DNA of 64,000 nt from Rhodococcus sp. KRD197 (GTDB lineage Bacteria > Actinomycetota > Actinomycetes > Mycobacteriales > Mycobacteriaceae). The stretch is from the NCBI RefSeq assembly GCF_017168235.1, contig NZ_JABFAO010000004.1, forward strand, positions 655,895 to 719,894, written 5' to 3'. Position numbers and translations under genes: made by a program. The notes below the pieces were generated by a model, which was not told where the DNA came from, made no database searches, and was given only the letters and a program-made list of their open reading frames with translations. Numbering within the stretch: the first letter of the stretch is position 1; each line of letters opens with the position of its first letter. This document shows, one piece after another, positions 29,630 to 39,681 of the stretch.

Positions 29630-31020
29630 CGCCTCGTCCTCTTCGGTAATAGGACGGACACGCTCAGTCCGGCGCAAAGAAGGACGAGCACCACCGCCGT
29701 CCCGGTTGCAGCGACGGTCCTGGGGCGCAGATCGGGCGGGGCAGCCGGAATCGGTGCGGCCATCGCCGACGGTTCGGCCGGTGCTGGAACGTACTTGCTG
29801 TCGATGTTGCCGGTGACAGCTGCCAGCGGATCGACGACGCCATGGCCGACGAGATGGTTCCATCCCTCGGCGGGCGCATGCGCGGTCGCTTCGATGCGTT
29901 CGATGACCTCCGCTGCGCTCAGGTCGGGTCGGTGGGCCCGCACCAGCGCAGCTACCGCCGCGACAAGGGGAGCCGAAAAGCTGGTGCCCTGGATCGGCGC
30001 GAATCCTCCCTGACTGTCGACGGTGCCGTCGGCCAGGCCTGAGCCCGTTGGTGACAGTGACCTCATCGCGGTCCCGGGCGCGGCGACGTCCATCCAGGGC
30101 CCGGCGAGAGTGAAGGCTGCGGGAGTGCCGTCCGGGTTCACCGAACCGACCGTCAACACTTGATCGTCGAACCACGCCGGTGTTGCGATGGTGGCGATAC
30201 GTCCCCACTGGTCGGCGAAGGGGTCCGCGGGATCAGGGGGTGGGTTTTGGCTTCGGCACGGTGATGTCCCGCCGGTGTTCCCGGCCGCCGCGACCACGAC
30301 GACATCTTTCACGCGTGCTGCATAGTCGATTGCCGCTCCGAGCGGGCCGTCGACGTATCCCGCTCCGCTCGGTACGCAGGCGACCTCCGAGATGTTGATG
30401 ACGGTTGCACCGAGATCGGCGGCAGTGCGCACGGCCATGGCCATCGTCATGACATTGCCGTATCCTGAGGCGTTCTCGGCGCTCGGATCGCCCTCGTCTT
30501 CGGCGGTGCGCGCAGGTTGGAATGCATTGCTGGACTGCCTGATCGAGATGATCTGCGCCTCGGGAGCTCCACCGGAGAATCCGCTACCGTCCACCGACGA
30601 TCCGGCGATGAGCCCCGCGACCAGAGTGCCGTGCGCGTCGCAGTCCGAGAGCCCGTCGCCGGTGTGCACGTAGTCCCCGCCCGCCCTCAATCCCGGCAAT
30701 CTGGGGTGGGGAGTCACACCGGTATCGATCACGGCCACGACCTGACCTGCTCCACGGGTGATCGGCCAGACGGCGCCGAAATCGAGCGCGTCGATCGCCA
30801 CCGGGACTGCGGGCCCGTCGGGTACGGACGAGACGGGCATGCAGGCGTTTCGCTGCTCGGTCGGCTCGAGTGGCGCCGCGGGTGCAGGTTCCGGCAGCAG
30901 TCCCGGATCGACGAATGGGCGGTCGGCGGCGGCGGACCGCATTCCGAAGGGCATCAGAGCGCAGCTCACCGCGAGTCCGAGGACGAATACGACTCGCGCG
31001 GTTGCGGCCGGGGCGTTCAC
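29578..31020 (-). CDS. mycP: Type VII secretion mycosin (subtilisin-like serine protease)
   Basis: 480 residues from a GTG at 31020 that overlaps the eccD stop by 4 nt. Signal peptide at the N-terminus (hydrophobic 9-25, cut near AAA-D33), catalytic triad D99 (VIDTGV), H130 (DAHGT) and S347 (GTSFSAP), oxyanion N248, and a C-terminal membrane anchor (about 440-458). Mycosins stabilise ESX complexes and cleave substrates at the outer face of the membrane. Located between convergent eccB and upstream eccD as in mycobacterial ESX-4. Confidence 0.95.
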   Translation of the reverse strand: MNAPAATARVVFVLGLAVSCALMPFGMRSAAADRPFVDPGLLPEPAPAAPLEPTEQRNACMPVSSVPDGPAVPVAIDALDFGAVWPITRGAGQVVAVIDTGVTPHPRLPGLRAGGDYVHTGDGLSDCDAHGTLVAGLIAGSSVDGSGFSGGAPEAQIISIRQSSNAFQPARTAEDEGDPSAENASGYGNVMTMAMAVRTAADLGATVINISEVACVPSGAGYVDGPLGAAIDYAARVKDVVVVAAAGNTGGTSPCRSQNPPPDPADPFADQWGRIATIATPAWFDDQVLTVGSVNPDGTPAAFTLAGPWMDVAAPGTAMRSLSPTGSGLADGTVDSQGGFAPIQGTSFSAPLVAAVAALVRAHRPDLSAAEVIERIEATAHAPAEGWNHLVGHGVVDPLAAVTGNIDSKYVPAPAEPSAMAAPIPAAPPDLRPRTVAATGTAVVLVLLCAGLSVSVLLPKRTRRHPAGSAAPAGSGPTPS

Positions 31021-32564
31021 AGTCCGCGCATCGCCGCGTACAGACCGCATACCCAGCAAGCGAGCGGAATGACAGCGGCGATAGCGGCGTATTCGACGAG
31101 TTCCGCGGCGCGGCGCAACACGGGTGAGAAGACGCGAGTGGGCACGAGGGAACCGAATATCAACGCCGCCACGGTTACGGCGAGTGCCGCGACGAAGGCC
31201 CCGATCTGCGGGAGCGGTGCCGCGAAAACGACGACCCCGAGCAGGCTCAGCCCGATGGTCGATCCCGCTGCCACGAGTGGGACCGCGTGCTGTACCTCGG
31301 CGAAGGTTCGCCCGCGCAGGGTCAGGGCCAACGCCGTCACCAGTGCCAGCAACACACCCGGCCAATACATGCCACGCGGTGGCTCGGAGCCGAACGCGGC
31401 AAGCAAAGCACCGGTCGTTGCTGCGGCGCCGGCGGCACACACGAGCCCGGTCAGGTAACTGCGGGCCCGTCCGGAGGCGCTCTCGAGCTCGGCGACGGTT
31501 GGTAGCTCCTCGTCCGCGACCTCGTCGAGGGAAGCGCCGGCGGTAGGTACCGGCGGCAGGGGCAGGCGTGCTTGCATCATCGACAGGCGCGGCGCGGTGG
31601 CCAGGGCTGCAAGTGCGACGAGTGTGACGCCGGCGCCGACTGTGCTGAGCGGAAGTTCGGTGAACGAAGCCGTCGCCGCCGCTGCGGACGCGATTGCCGA
31701 GGCCGTGGCCATCGCAGTGAAGAGCGCGTATCCGTGTGCGCCCAACCGCAGTGCAAGCACCGCACCCGCACCTGTCGCGGCGGCTCCGAGAAGCAGATGC
31801 GGCGCGCCGAGGGACCCGGGCACGAACATCACTCCCGAGGTGAACATCAGCGGTAGCGCACAGCCGGAAAGGAAGATCCCTGTCCTGTCGTCGCCGTAGA
31901 TCCGCCCAACGATCGAGCCCGCGACGAGAAAGAGCACTGCTGCGGTGGCAGCGCCGATGCCTGCATCGAACGAGATTCCGGTGTCGCCGACACGCGGCGT
32001 GCCGGACAGGGCGCCGAACTGCGACTCGAGCAGCGACAGGCAGGCGAGCGCGATGGCGAACGCGCCGACGCCGAAACCGACGAGTTGCGCAGTACGTGCC
32101 GTCCACAGCCCGCTCGGGGCATGGCCGGTCGTGGCGACCGCGTACATCAGGTCGTCGAACAGCGGCGGTGGCGCGGGCGAGTCCGCGGTGCCGAGAACGA
32201 GAATCTCGCCGTCACGGATCGATGCCTCGTCGAGCGTCATGGTCCCGTGAAGCGGCGATCGGCCGATCTTCGACAGCACCCAGGGGCGACCCTGTCGGTC
32301 GGCGGCGGTCTCGTGTCCGGTGCCGCTCGAACCCGCACGCGAATTGAGCAGCCCGACGATCCCTGGGACGAGCACGGAGATCGGCACATCGGTGGGCAAG
32401 GCGAGGTCGACCTGGACCGAGTCGGCGAGGACGGTGAGCCGACACAGTTCGACGGGCTCGACAGGTGCAGTGTTGTCGAGCTCCCGTGTGCCGGAACTAC
32501 CGTTCTGCGACGCGGGCGCCGGCACGCCGGCCGCGTTCACGGCCTGCGAAAGATCCCCTGTCAT
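31017..32564 (-). CDS. eccD: Type VII secretion protein EccD
   Basis: 515 residues. A cytosolic ubiquitin-like N-terminal domain (about 38-125, beginning CRLTVLADSVQVDLALP) is followed by about eleven membrane helices from 155 onward, the EccD fold that forms the central membrane vestibule of ESX. ATG start with coupled mycP downstream (GTGA overlap). The 109-nt gap upstream separates it from an LLM oxidoreductase gene on the same strand. Confidence 0.94.
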   Translation of the reverse strand: MTGDLSQAVNAAGVPAPASQNGSSGTRELDNTAPVEPVELCRLTVLADSVQVDLALPTDVPISVLVPGIVGLLNSRAGSSGTGHETAADRQGRPWVLSKIGRSPLHGTMTLDEASIRDGEILVLGTADSPAPPPLFDDLMYAVATTGHAPSGLWTARTAQLVGFGVGAFAIALACLSLLESQFGALSGTPRVGDTGISFDAGIGAATAAVLFLVAGSIVGRIYGDDRTGIFLSGCALPLMFTSGVMFVPGSLGAPHLLLGAAATGAGAVLALRLGAHGYALFTAMATASAIASAAAATASFTELPLSTVGAGVTLVALAALATAPRLSMMQARLPLPPVPTAGASLDEVADEELPTVAELESASGRARSYLTGLVCAAGAAATTGALLAAFGSEPPRGMYWPGVLLALVTALALTLRGRTFAEVQHAVPLVAAGSTIGLSLLGVVVFAAPLPQIGAFVAALAVTVAALIFGSLVPTRVFSPVLRRAAELVEYAAIAAVIPLACWVCGLYAAMRGL

Positions 32565-32673
32565 GCGTTTCCCCCCGGAATATGCGCGTCCCCCTGCCCA
32601 GGAGCGACTCTACGACATCGATGTGCAGCCGAGCGCGGACGGTAGCGGGGGCAGGGGATTGCCCGGGGAGGGC

Positions 32674-33684
32674 TCAGGCAGGTGTGCCCGCGTGCGTTCG
32701 ATTCCTGAGATCGGTGACCTCGGCGAGGAGTTCGTAGGACCGTAACCACGACCGGCGATCACCGGAGCCCGAGGCGACGATGAGCTCGTCGGCGTCCGCG
32801 TGGCGTGTGAAGCGCTCCAGATAGTCCTTGACCGCCGACGGCGTGCCCACCGCGGAATACTTCGTCATCTGCAGGATCTGTCTGCCCTGCGGTGCATCCA
32901 GGATCAAGTCGGCTTCCTCGTCGGTGAACTTCCGTCCTCGACCGAGAAGTAGGCGGACGCGGCTTCGTTTGGTGGCCAGGAACTGTTGCTGCGCTTGCTC
33001 GTCGGTGTCCGCGGCGATGACGTTGACACCGGCGATCACATGAGGGGTCTGCGACTGTTCGGACGGCCGGAACTCTCGACGATAGATTTCGACGGCCTGC
33101 TCGAGTGCATCCGGAGCGAAGTGCGAGGCGAACGCGAACGGAAGGCCCAGCGCAGCTGCCAGCTGGGCGCCGAAAAGTGAGGACCCGAGTATGTACAGCG
33201 GAACCTCGGTACCCGACCCGGGTGTGGCGACGACGCCGGGCACCCGTGACTCATTGGAGAGGTACCCCTGCAATTCCTGCACGTCCTGGGGGAATCGTTC
33301 GGCCGCGGCCGGATCTCTGCGCATGGCGCGCATCGTTTGTTGATCGCTACCGGGCGCGCGACCCAAGCCGAGGTCGATCCGGCCCGGGTGCAGCGTCGCG
33401 AGCGTGCCGAACTGTTCGGCAATGGTCAGCGGCGCATGGTTGGGCAGCATCACCCCACCGGATCCGAGCCTGATTCGACTCGTGTGGGCGGCGATATGGC
33501 CTATGAGAACGCTGGTGGCCGAGGACGCGATCGAGCTCATGTTGTGATGCTCGGCGTACCAGATTCGCTGGTATCCCCACTCCTCTGCCTGCTGTGCGAG
33601 TAGAACGCTGGCGTCGAAGCTGTCTCTGACGCTTTCGCCCTCGCCGATGTGTGCGAGGTCGAGAATGGACAGGGGTACGGACAC
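32674..33684 (-). CDS. LLM-class flavin-dependent oxidoreductase, MsnO8-like
   Basis: Luciferase-like TIM-barrel monooxygenase, 336 residues from the GTG at 33684 (AAAGG upstream); an ATG-initiated frame at 33720 adds 12 residues. [16 protein letters not shown] at the start, the YAEHHN motif and [18 protein letters not shown] are characteristic of the MsnO8/bacterial-luciferase-like subgroup. It would use FMNH2 or F420; substrate unknown. It is inserted between eccD and eccC, with no obvious link to secretion. Confidence 0.88.
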   Translation of the reverse strand: MSVPLSILDLAHIGEGESVRDSFDASVLLAQQAEEWGYQRIWYAEHHNMSSIASSATSVLIGHIAAHTSRIRLGSGGVMLPNHAPLTIAEQFGTLATLHPGRIDLGLGRAPGSDQQTMRAMRRDPAAAERFPQDVQELQGYLSNESRVPGVVATPGSGTEVPLYILGSSLFGAQLAAALGLPFAFASHFAPDALEQAVEIYRREFRPSEQSQTPHVIAGVNVIAADTDEQAQQQFLATKRSRVRLLLGRGRKFTDEEADLILDAPQGRQILQMTKYSAVGTPSAVKDYLERFTRHADADELIVASGSGDRRSWLRSYELLAEVTDLRNRTHAGTPA

Positions 33685-33840
33685 GGTGGCCAGCCTTTCG
33701 AATCGGTGCAAACGTCGCACAGCGACTCAACCGGTATCGGTGGTCAGGTATTCCGCCTTCCGGCACCGGAGCAGGCTGGCCGAGTGATCGTCGATGGGCT
33801 AGCCTTGCGCGGATAACAGACAGCTCGCCTGGGAACGAGA

Positions 33841-36800
33841 GTGTCTGCGGTAATGGGGGATACCGACACGGGTGGGGGCTTTCACAGCGTGAGTACGGTT
33901 CGGTTCGACAGGGGTGCGCGCCGCCCGGTGCCGCGCACACCGGGCGGTGAGGTGGCACTGCAGGCGCCGCCGGAGATCCCACGTGTGGTCCCCGGCAACC
34001 TCATGACCAAGCTGATGCCCGTGGTCATGGTCGCGGCCATGGTGGGCATGGTGGCCCTGATGTTCACCTCGGGCATGGCTGCGAACCCCATGATGCTCAT
34101 GTTCCCGGCGATGATGCTGGTCTCGATGCTCGGTATGGTCGCCGGCGGTGGTCGAGGAAACGGTGCGCGCACCGCGGAGGCGAACGAGGATCGCAAAGAC
34201 TATCTGCGCTACCTGGACCAACTGCGCAAAGACGTCGGCGGCACGGCAGCGCGTCAGCGCGAGGCCCTCGAATGGTCGCATCCGGATCCCGATGTGCTGT
34301 GGACGATGGTCGGTACTGCCCGAATGTGGGAGCGCCGCGGCACAGATCCTGATTTCTGTCACGTTCGTATCGGCCGCGGGGCTCAGCGGTTGGCGACGCG
34401 GCTCGTGCCGCCGGAGACCGGTCCCGTGGACGAACTCGAACCGGTTTCGGCTGTCTCGCTGCGACGGTTCGTACGCGCCCACTCCGTGGTCGAGCATCTT
34501 CCCACCGCGGTGTCGTTGAGAGGTTTCGCGGCCGTGTCCGTGGCCGGGGATCGCGACGCCGGACGTGCGACCGTACGCGCGATCCTGGCTTCGTTGTGCA
34601 CATTTCACGATCCGGATCAGGTTCGGGTCGCAGTGGTCTGCGGGCCCGACACCGTGGCGCACTGGGACTGGACGAAATGGCTTCCGCACACCCAGCACGA
34701 CATCGATCGGGACGGCGTCGGGACTGCTCGGATGATCTACGGGTCGTTCCTCGAACTCGAGGGCGCCCTCGGTGAACACCTCGCGCTTCGAAACCGTTTC
34801 ACCAGGGGAGCCCCTGTCGCAGCAGGTGTTCCGCACCTGGTCATCGTGGTCGATGGCGGCCTACTCGACAACAGTGGCACCGATGTTCTCCGGACCGGAT
34901 TGGACGCGGTCACAATAGTCGATCTGACCGATGTAGCGACTGCCCTCGCAGCGAGCCGAGGGTTGCGCCTGTTCACCGAGAACGGTTCCATCGGAGCCTT
35001 GACCGGGGCGCACGTCGAAGTCTTCGGTTCGGCCGACGCGATGAGTGTGGCTCAGGCCGAGACGGTTTCGCGGCGCGTGTCGCCGTATCGCACGACCGCA
35101 CGTCTCGGCGCGGAGTCGGTGGCAGACGACCTCTCGTCGATGTCGAGCTGGAACACCCTGCTCGCTATAGCCGACGTAGGCCAGCTCGAACCGGCACGAG
35201 TGTGGGTGCCACGTCGAGGACGAGATCGATTGCGTGTGCCCATCGGAATCGCACCGGACGGAAGTCCGGTCGAGATCGATCTGAAGGAGTCTGCGGAGAA
35301 CGGCATGGGCCCGCACGGGCTGTGCATCGGTGCAACCGGCTCCGGAAAGTCCGAATTTCTCCGGACGTTGGTACTCGGCCTGATTGCGACGCATGCTCCG
35401 GAGCAGCTCAATCTCGTTCTCGTCGACTTCAAGGGCGGTGCGACGTTCGCCGGCCTCGACGAGGCACCGCACGTCGCAGCAGTCATCACGAACCTGTCGG
35501 ACGATCTCGCGATGGTAGATCGGATGAAGGACGCCCTCGCCGGTGAGATGAACAGGCGTCAGGAGCTCCTGCGTGACGCGGGGAATTTCGCGAATGTCAC
35601 CGATTACGAGAGGGCGCGCTCCACGGGAGCCGCTCTCGCACCGATGCCTGCACTGTTCATAGTCGTCGACGAGTTCTCCGAATTGCTCAGTCAACAACCG
35701 GATTTCGCGGACCTCTTCGTGGCGATCGGTCGTCTCGGACGGTCCCTGCACATGCATCTGCTGCTGGCGAGTCAGCGGTTGGAGGAAGGCAAGCTCCGCG
35801 GACTGGACAGCCACCTCTCCTACCGGATAGGGCTGAAAACGTTCTCGGCGAACGAATCTCGGACGGTACTCGGGGTCCCCGATGCCTACCATCTACCCGC
35901 CCAACCCGGCGCGGGTTACCTCAAATGCGACTCCGCCGAGATCGTACGGTTCGCGGCGTCGTACGTCTCCGGACCCTATGTACCTCCCCGTCGTAGCGCA
36001 GGCAGAACCAGGCGCTCGGGCGCCGACATCCGGCCGCGCTACTTCGGCGCCTTCGCTGTGCAGATCGAACGGTCGGTGACCGATGAGACGCTTCCGGCGT
36101 CCATCACGTCGATCCCCGATGAGCTCGGCGCAGATGCCTCCATCGATCGCGCGGATGGGCGCACGGTGCTCGATGTGGTCGTCGATCGAGTCCGAGGTCA
36201 CGGAGCGCCGGCCCACGAGGTGTGGCTACCGCCGCTCGATCGCTCACCGAGCCTCGATCAGTTGATAGCGGATACCAGAACCAGCTCCGCGGGCAGGGCG
36301 AATGCAACACTGCGCGTTCCCGTCGGCGTAGTGGACCGGCCCTACGATCAGCGACGCGAAGTATTGGAAGTCGATCTGGCCGGTGCGCAGGGGCATCTGG
36401 CAATTGTGGGGGGTCCGCAGTCCGGGAAGTCGACTGCTCTACGCACGCTCGTGATGTCGCTGGCGTCGACCCACACGCCCGAACAGGTTCAGTTCTACTG
36501 CCTTGATTTCGGCGGGGGAACTCTGAACGGGCTCATAGATCTCCCGCACGTGGGTTCCGTTGCGAGCCGACTCGACGTCGATCGAGTGCGCCGGACAGTC
36601 GCCGAGGTCGCCACCGTCGTCGGCCAACGCGAGCAGCTCTTCCGGCGACGCGGAATCGACTCCATGGCCGACTTCCGTCGGCGCCGGGCCGAACAGCCGA
36701 TCGACGCGGAAGACAGCTTCGGTGACGTGTTTCTCGTGGTCGACGGGTGGGCGAGCATTCGCTCGGACTTCGAGACACTCGAGACACAGTTGGCATCGCT

Positions 36801-37899
36801 CGCCGCTCAGGGCTTGTCCTACGGCATACACCTGTTGATCACCGCGAGCAGGTGGGCCGAGATTCGACCGGCAACCAAAGACCTCATCGGTACCCGTGTG
36901 GAACTCAAACTCGGCGATCCTTCGGACTCGGAGGTCGGCCGAGCGAAAGCCGGTCGAGTTCCCGAGGACCGTCCAGGACGAGGGATGACGAAGGACGGAC
37001 TACACCTGCTGACGGCCCTGCCGAGAATCGACGGGTCCTCCTCCTCGGTCGACCTCGGAGCCGGTATCCAATCGGCAGTGGCGAAGATAGCTGCCGAGTA
37101 CGACGGTAGAGCGGCCCCGCCTGTCCGGATGCTGCCCGACAACCTCACTCTCGTCGAACTCCGACGCCAGTTGGTCGACCGTTGGCCCAGGTCGCGTGAG
37201 AACACCCCGGAATTGTGGGTCCCCGTCGGAATCGACGAAGCAGAGCTGAAACCAGTTGCCGTCGATTTCGCCGAGCAAGCGCACTTCCTCGTGTTCGGGG
37301 ACACCGAATGCGGAAAGACCGCGTTGCTGAAGTCGATCTGCTCCTCGCTGGTGGAATCGAATTCCCCCGCGCAGGTCAAGATCGTCCTCGTCGACTACCG
37401 GCGCACGATGCTCGGTGCGATCGATGCCGAGCACCTCGCGGGCTACGCAGCATCTGCGCCTGTCCTGTCGACCATGATGGCGGAGCTGGCAACGAAACTC
37501 GGTGAGCGGATGCCGGGAGCGGACGTGACGCCGCAGCAACTCCGTGAGCGGTCATGGTGGAGCGGACCCGAGATCTTCGTGATCGTCGACGATTACGATC
37601 TCGTCGCGACCGCGTCGGGAAATCCGCTGACGGTGCTGGCGGATTACCTCCCGCATGCCCGCGACATCGGGTTCCATCTCGTGGTTGCCCGGCGCTCCGG
37701 TGGTGCTTCGAGAACGATGTACGACCAGGTCGTCTCGCGTATGCGTGACCTCGTCTCACCTGGCCTGGTGATGAACGGCAACCGCGACGAGGGCAATCTG
37801 ATCGGATCGGTCAAGCCGGGGCCGATGCCGCCAGGGCGCGGAATGCTGGTCGACCGTCGTGGGCAATCGCTGATCCAGCTTGCATGGTCGCCGCAGTGA
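33841..37899 (+). CDS. eccC: Type VII secretion ATPase EccC (single-chain, three FtsK/SpoIIIE domains)
   Basis: Motor of the ESX system, 1352 residues. Two N-terminal membrane helices (about 54-103) are followed by three FtsK/SpoIIIE-type ATPase domains with Walker A motifs GATGSGKS (497-504), GGPQSGKS (857-864 region, K863) and GDTECGKT (1153-1160). Domain 1 has a full Walker B with D610-E611; domain 2 reads VVDGW and domain 3 VDDYD, both lacking the catalytic Glu in the usual place. This fits the model of one catalytic and two regulatory or substrate-binding domains. GTG start at 33841 with a weak site; an ATG at 33853 is possible. Overlaps the next gene. Confidence 0.95.
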   Translation: MSAVMGDTDTGGGFHSVSTVRFDRGARRPVPRTPGGEVALQAPPEIPRVVPGNLMTKLMPVVMVAAMVGMVALMFTSGMAANPMMLMFPAMMLVSMLGMVAGGGRGNGARTAEANEDRKDYLRYLDQLRKDVGGTAARQREALEWSHPDPDVLWTMVGTARMWERRGTDPDFCHVRIGRGAQRLATRLVPPETGPVDELEPVSAVSLRRFVRAHSVVEHLPTAVSLRGFAAVSVAGDRDAGRATVRAILASLCTFHDPDQVRVAVVCGPDTVAHWDWTKWLPHTQHDIDRDGVGTARMIYGSFLELEGALGEHLALRNRFTRGAPVAAGVPHLVIVVDGGLLDNSGTDVLRTGLDAVTIVDLTDVATALAASRGLRLFTENGSIGALTGAHVEVFGSADAMSVAQAETVSRRVSPYRTTARLGAESVADDLSSMSSWNTLLAIADVGQLEPARVWVPRRGRDRLRVPIGIAPDGSPVEIDLKESAENGMGPHGLCIGATGSGKSEFLRTLVLGLIATHAPEQLNLVLVDFKGGATFAGLDEAPHVAAVITNLSDDLAMVDRMKDALAGEMNRRQELLRDAGNFANVTDYERARSTGAALAPMPALFIVVDEFSELLSQQPDFADLFVAIGRLGRSLHMHLLLASQRLEEGKLRGLDSHLSYRIGLKTFSANESRTVLGVPDAYHLPAQPGAGYLKCDSAEIVRFAASYVSGPYVPPRRSAGRTRRSGADIRPRYFGAFAVQIERSVTDETLPASITSIPDELGADASIDRADGRTVLDVVVDRVRGHGAPAHEVWLPPLDRSPSLDQLIADTRTSSAGRANATLRVPVGVVDRPYDQRREVLEVDLAGAQGHLAIVGGPQSGKSTALRTLVMSLASTHTPEQVQFYCLDFGGGTLNGLIDLPHVGSVASRLDVDRVRRTVAEVATVVGQREQLFRRRGIDSMADFRRRRAEQPIDAEDSFGDVFLVVDGWASIRSDFETLETQLASLAAQGLSYGIHLLITASRWAEIRPATKDLIGTRVELKLGDPSDSEVGRAKAGRVPEDRPGRGMTKDGLHLLTALPRIDGSSSSVDLGAGIQSAVAKIAAEYDGRAAPPVRMLPDNLTLVELRRQLVDRWPRSRENTPELWVPVGIDEAELKPVAVDFAEQAHFLVFGDTECGKTALLKSICSSLVESNSPAQVKIVLVDYRRTMLGAIDAEHLAGYAASAPVLSTMMAELATKLGERMPGADVTPQQLRERSWWSGPEIFVIVDDYDLVATASGNPLTVLADYLPHARDIGFHLVVARRSGGASRTMYDQVVSRMRDLVSPGLVMNGNRDEGNLIGSVKPGPMPPGRGMLVDRRGQSLIQLAWSPQ

Positions 37900-39512
37900 G
37901 CACAGACCGGACTTACGCTGCGATCCATCTCGGCGACGGTTCCATTTCGATCCTGCTGGCGACGGGATCGCACGTCACACATCGCGAGTTCCGGACGCAA
38001 GTGGCGATGCACGAAGGGGTGCTGGTGTGCCTCGACGACCGCGATTCGCGTGCGGAGATCGGCGAGCATGACAGGGAGCGGGACGTCGCTTCGTCCGAGG
38101 GGGAGGGTGTCGAGAGCTTCCCATGGGCCTTCATCGACGATCCCGACATCCTCGTCGGCGAAACATTGGTCCGCACCGAGCATGTTCTCGGTGCGCTGGT
38201 GGAGCAAGCGTTGCGCGGTGCGGGCGCCGTATGCCCGGTGGATCTGCTGGAAATTGCGTGCCCGTCCTCGTGGGGTCCACCGCGGCGCGCCACCCTTCGG
38301 CGGGCAGTGCAGCCGGTGGCTCGCGAGGTGCTGGTGGTGGACGCAGCTACTGCCGCGGCTCGATCACGGGGAGAGCGGGTACCCGCCTTCGCAGTGGTGG
38401 TCGAACTCGGTGAGCTGTCCTGCACCATCAGCGCACTGTCACTTCGTGCCGAGGCAGACGGATCCGAGGACGACTACGACAGGTCGGCGCACTGGGAAGC
38501 GATCGGTTGCCGTGACCTGGACTCGGAGCCGAGTAGCGAAGGATCCATCCGCGACACCGTCGCCGGCCACGTAGCGGCCGGTGTGCGGACCGACCCGGTG
38601 GAGGTGTTCGTGTTGGATGCCTCGCGTCGCCGTGGCGCAAGAGCACTACTCGCCGACACCGGGTACAGGGTGCACCGGCTGCGCGGACCCGACGTGGTCG
38701 TCTCGATGGCCGCGCGCGTCGGGATCGCCGAGCAGGCGGACCCATTCGGTCCGCGCTTGTCCCGTCCCGTGCTTTCACACGATCTGGCCGAAGATCCTCT
38801 GCCGTTGACCTCGTCGCGCGCCGCAGCCTGGCTCGACGAGGTCCACACACCACCACGCGCAGAACGACGGACCGGTGCCGTCATCGTGGGCGCCCTCGGT
38901 GCGCTCGTTCTGGCTACTGTGGCCGTCACCGGGATCCGCGCTCTGTGGCCGAACCCGTCCCCGGTCGCGGTGCAGACGCTGGGGGACCCCTCGACTGTGC
39001 CACTGTCCTCGTCGGTGTCACCGCCGCCAGTACTACCGTCCTCCTCGGTGTCACCGCCGCCGGCACCGTCGTCCTCGCCAATGCCGCCGCCCGGCACCTA
39101 TTCGTTCGGTCGCGCGAGTGTCGAACTGCCCGCGACGTGGTCCGAACGAGCGGAGACGGACCGGTCGCTTCTGATTCCGCCGGATGGGCCGGATCGTCGC
39201 ATCGTGCTCACCACCGTCGAGTTGGCTCCTGGCGTGTCGTTCGACGATGTCGCCGATGATCTGGCCGACCAAGTGTCCGCGCGCGGTGAGAGGCCGACCA
39301 TCGACGGTTACACCCGAGCCACGGACTTCGGCGGACGGGTGGGTATCTCCTATGTCGAGTCCCCGGACGAGTACTCCGTCGTCCGATGGCGCGTATTCGT
39401 CGAGGACGGCATTCAAATCGGCATCGGATGTCAATCCTTGCTGGGTGCGGAAGCTGCACTCGAGGACGACTGTTCCCGTGCTGCGAGCACCCTGCGGGTC
39501 TCGCCTCCGTGA
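37896..39512 (+). CDS. Type VII secretion-associated protein, Rv3446c family
   Basis: 538 residues from the GTG at 37896, which overlaps the eccC stop as GTGA; an ATG at 37884 is also in frame. The first 310 residues resemble an actin/Hsp70-type ATPase (TYAAIHLGDGSISILL at the start, VVVELGELSCTISAL mid-way), though nucleotide motifs are weak. A membrane helix (about 326-348), a Ser/Pro linker with repeated SSSVSPPP and an extracytoplasmic C-terminal domain (about 400-538) follow. This is the architecture and position of Rv3446c next to EccC4. The role is unknown; it may couple cytosolic events to the ESX pore. Confidence 0.85.
   Translation: MSTDRTYAAIHLGDGSISILLATGSHVTHREFRTQVAMHEGVLVCLDDRDSRAEIGEHDRERDVASSEGEGVESFPWAFIDDPDILVGETLVRTEHVLGALVEQALRGAGAVCPVDLLEIACPSSWGPPRRATLRRAVQPVAREVLVVDAATAAARSRGERVPAFAVVVELGELSCTISALSLRAEADGSEDDYDRSAHWEAIGCRDLDSEPSSEGSIRDTVAGHVAAGVRTDPVEVFVLDASRRRGARALLADTGYRVHRLRGPDVVVSMAARVGIAEQADPFGPRLSRPVLSHDLAEDPLPLTSSRAAAWLDEVHTPPRAERRTGAVIVGALGALVLATVAVTGIRALWPNPSPVAVQTLGDPSTVPLSSSVSPPPVLPSSSVSPPPAPSSSPMPPPGTYSFGRASVELPATWSERAETDRSLLIPPDGPDRRIVLTTVELAPGVSFDDVADDLADQVSARGERPTIDGYTRATDFGGRVGISYVESPDEYSVVRWRVFVEDGIQIGIGCQSLLGAEAALEDDCSRAASTLRVSPP
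39006..39068 (+). repeat. Direct repeat coding the Ser/Pro linker
   Basis: Two imperfect units (33 and 30 bp) with the shared core TCGGTGTCACCGCCGCC encode SSSVSPPPVLP and SSSVSPPPAP just after the membrane helix. Probably a slippage-derived linker. Confidence 0.6.
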
Positions 39513-39538
39513 CCGACCGCTCGGTTCTTCGGAAAGAT

Positions 39539-39566
39539 CACCATCGAAATGGAACCTCCGATGGTG
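39539..39566. repeat. Inverted repeat upstream of the first WXG100 gene
   Basis: CACCATCG (39539-39546) and CGATGGTG (39559-39566) are perfect 8-bp arms with a 12-nt loop. They lie in the 169-nt gap between the Rv3446c-family gene and the esx gene and could be a terminator, a processing site or an operator. Confidence 0.4.
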
Positions 39567-39681
39567 TGGGTGCGTCCAATCAGATGTAGGGGGGACATCC
39601 GCAGGTTTGCCGTAGCGAACCGCAGCCTCGACCGAGTATTCGCCCGAGTGCTCGCAACCGAAGAACACAAGAGGAGTCGAC

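Noticed and set aside
30517..31458. 313-residue plus-strand frame antisense to mycP and eccD
   Set aside because: Low-complexity composition opposite two well-supported genes.
29578..32106. An 842-residue frame fusing mycP to sequence inside eccD
   Set aside because: MycP begins with a signal peptide at 31020 and overlaps the eccD stop by 4 nt; the extension is a shadow of eccD.
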